A stretch of 7,850 nt of DNA from Oscillospiraceae bacterium (GTDB lineage: Bacteria > Bacillota > Clostridia > Oscillospirales > Ruminococcaceae), in assembly GCA_029068025.1 (NCBI GenBank), contig JAIEDJ010000074.1:3750-11599 (forward strand). The letters run 5' to 3'. How positions within the stretch are numbered: position 1 is the first letter of the stretch; every line of letters starts with the position of its first letter. A program made the translations under genes and the position numbers. Below are positions 6,498-7,850 of this stretch, in pieces. Under the pieces are notes generated by a model. The model was not told the origin of the DNA and made no database searches. It saw nothing but the letters and a program-made list of their open reading frames with translations.

Positions 6498-6582
6498 TTC
6501 TCAATTGACGGCTAAACGGAACGGAGCGCACGCATTATGCCTCGCAAAACTCTGCGGAGTGTAGTGTGCCGCCAATTGAGAA
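6498..6582 (+). repeat. Large imperfect inverted repeat / leader hairpin before ilvD
   Basis: TTCTCAATTGACGGC (6498-6512) pairs with GCCGCCAATTGAGAA (6568-6582) at 14 of 15 positions; only A6508/C6572 fails. Inside it, CTCGCA (6541-6546) can pair with TGCGGAG (6553-6559) with one bulge. The right arm is followed by a T-rich stretch to 6596 and then by the ilvD ribosome site (AAGGAGG, 6602-6608). No T-box signature is present. It may be an attenuator-like leader or a non-coding mobile repeat (MITE-like). In the gap 6372-6615 I see no convincing promoter and no gene. Confidence 0.7.
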
Positions 6583-6615
6583 TTTTGAAATTTTTTAAAA
6601 TAAGGAGGAATTGAA

Positions 6616-7850
6616 ATGAGATCAGATTTGATCAGAGAGGGCGTTGAAAAAACGCCGCACAGAGCAGTTTTGAAGTCGCTGGGCGTTACCGACAGCGAGA
6701 TGAACCGTCCGTTTATCGCGGTTGTATGCGCCGCGAGCGATTACGTGCCGGGACATCAGCATCTGCACGAGATATCCAGATATGTAAAGGACGGTATCAG
6801 AAACGCGGGCGGTGTGCCGTTCGAGTTCTTTACTATCGGAGTTTGCGACGGTCTGGCAATGAACCACAAGGGAATGAGATATTCTCTGGCTTCGCGTGAG
6901 CTTATCGCGGACAGCATTGAGATCATGCTTACCGCGCACCCGCTTGACGGCGTTGTATTCATTCCGAACTGCGATAAGATCGTTCCCGGAATGGTTATGG
7001 CTGCGGCGAGAATGAATCTTCCGTCGATATTTGTCAGCGGCGGTCCGATGAACCCCGGCTGTGTTCAGGGCAAGCGCGTGGGATACTCGGAGATCTATGA
7101 GGCTATCGGTCAGTACACCAACGGTGAGATCGGCGACGAGGTCATCAAGGATTACGAGAACAACGCCTGTCCGACCTGCGGATCGTGCTCGGGTATGTAT
7201 ACCGCGAACTCGATGAACTGCCTTACCGAGGCGATAGGTCTGGCGCTGCCTACCGCGGGTACTGAGCCTGCGGTCAACTCCGCGCGCCGCCGTCTGGCTA
7301 AGGAGTCGGGAGAGCGCGTTGTGGAGCTTGTAAAGCAGAATATCCGTCCGTCCGATATTCTCACCAAGAAGAATATGGAGAACGCGCTGGCTACCGATAT
7401 GGCGATCGGAGCTTCGTCGAATACTGTTCTTCACCTGCTGGCTATCGCTCATGAAGCGAAGGTCGACATCAAGCTTTCCGATATCGACGCTATGAGCAGA
7501 AAAACTCCGCAGCTCGCAAAGCTCAACCCCGCAAGCAGCGTGTTCATCACCGATCTTAACGCGGTCGGAGGTATCCAGACCGTTATCAAGGAGCTTGCAA
7601 AGGGCGGTCATATCAATGAGGACGTACTGACTGTAAGCGGTACTCAGAAAGAGCGTATTGCGGCGGCACGCAGTGCGGACGGTGAGGTAGTTCACAAGAT
7701 CGATACGCCTATCAGAAAGGATGGCGGTATCGCTATTCTGAGCGGTAATCTTGCGGAGAACGGCTCTGTTGTCAAGCAGGGCGCTGTAAAGCCCGAGATG
7801 ATGGATTTCACGGGTACTGCGCGCGTATTCGACGGCGAACAGGACGCTTG
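6616..7850 (+). CDS. ilvD: Dihydroxy-acid dehydratase, N-terminal part (cut by window edge)
   Basis: The first 411 codons are present and the frame is open to the window end; the full enzyme is about 550-620 residues. It dehydrates 2,3-dihydroxy-isovalerate and -methylvalerate to the 2-keto acids in valine, leucine and isoleucine synthesis, using an iron-sulfur cluster in the cytoplasm. Visible family marks are VPGHQHL (44-50), SRELIADS in the first third, the cluster/magnesium motif C119-D120-K121 followed by IVPGM, a SGGPMNPG loop, and C185-P-T-C-G-S-C191-SGMYTANSMNCL, typical of the bacterial E. coli-like type. The start is set by a consensus AAGGAGG 7 bp before the ATG. One oddity is C38-A39, where E. 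coli-type enzymes usually have Asn-Ser before the PGH motif. A related sugar-acid dehydratase (Edd-like) is less likely given the motif set. Confidence 0.95.
   Translation, partial: MRSDLIREGVEKTPHRAVLKSLGVTDSEMNRPFIAVVCAASDYVPGHQHLHEISRYVKDGIRNAGGVPFEFFTIGVCDGLAMNHKGMRYSLASRELIADSIEIMLTAHPLDGVVFIPNCDKIVPGMVMAAARMNLPSIFVSGGPMNPGCVQGKRVGYSEIYEAIGQYTNGEIGDEVIKDYENNACPTCGSCSGMYTANSMNCLTEAIGLALPTAGTEPAVNSARRRLAKESGERVVELVKQNIRPSDILTKKNMENALATDMAIGASSNTVLHLLAIAHEAKVDIKLSDIDAMSRKTPQLAKLNPASSVFITDLNAVGGIQTVIKELAKGGHINEDVLTVSGTQKERIAAARSADGEVVHKIDTPIRKDGGIAILSGNLAENGSVVKQGAVKPEMMDFTGTARVFDGEQDA

Noticed and set aside
6420..6615. A T-box riboswitch before ilvD
   Set aside because: No GGGTGGNACCGCG-like sequence or recognisable specifier arrangement is present.
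6622..7695. A 357-codon minus-strand reading frame opposite ilvD
   Set aside because: The plus strand encodes unmistakable IlvD; the minus translation has no recognisable motif.

Overview
The window looks like chromosomal DNA from a Clostridia-type Bacillota, most likely an Oscillospiraceae/Ruminococcus relative. This rests on strong AGGAGG-type ribosome sites, AT-rich gaps between roughly half-GC genes, and the character of the ROK kinase, LUD protein and IlvD. The taxonomic placement is inference from recalled family sequences, not a search.

Layout. The left edge (1-296, minus strand) holds the N-terminal part of an alanine racemase. A 194-bp AT-rich gap carries two good sigma-A promoters that face each other, one for alr and one for the rightward genes. 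Six plus-strand genes then follow with short gaps (46, -4, 4, 15 and 75 bp), which could form one operon: a membrane-anchored degenerate LytR-CpsA-Psr protein (491-1378), a 710-residue four-domain protein (1425-3557), a HAD phosphatase (3554-4291), a small multi-pass membrane protein (4296-4754), a LUD-domain protein (4770-5333) and a ROK sugar kinase (5409-6371). A 12-bp perfect hairpin closes the run. A 200-bp AT-rich gap with two more large inverted repeats precedes ilvD, which runs off the right edge.

The most interesting part is 1425-4754. The 710-residue protein joins a PRTase_2-type phosphoribosyltransferase, a TRSP domain, a StiP-family domain and a PELOTA-type RNA-binding domain. These families are known from the predicted nucleoside-like-metabolite pathway linked to tellurium-resistance (Ter) stress operons, where a HAD phosphatase also occurs. 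Here the phosphoribosyltransferase and StiP/PELOTA halves are one polypeptide, the HAD gene is translationally coupled to it by an ATGA overlap, and an unrecognised membrane protein follows. No TerD/TerC-type gene, ATP-grasp or aldolase gene is visible in the window. A plausible but untested reading is a compact, Ter-independent version that makes and dephosphorylates a ribosylated small molecule, with a membrane protein as possible effector or transporter.

Two genes show signs of change. The LUD gene has an in-frame TAG followed by 17 family-like codons, so it is probably a single C-to-T nonsense change of a Gln codon, or a readthrough site. The LCP-like protein keeps the fold landmarks but lacks the arginines normally used to bind pyrophosphate, so it is probably not an active glycopolymer ligase.
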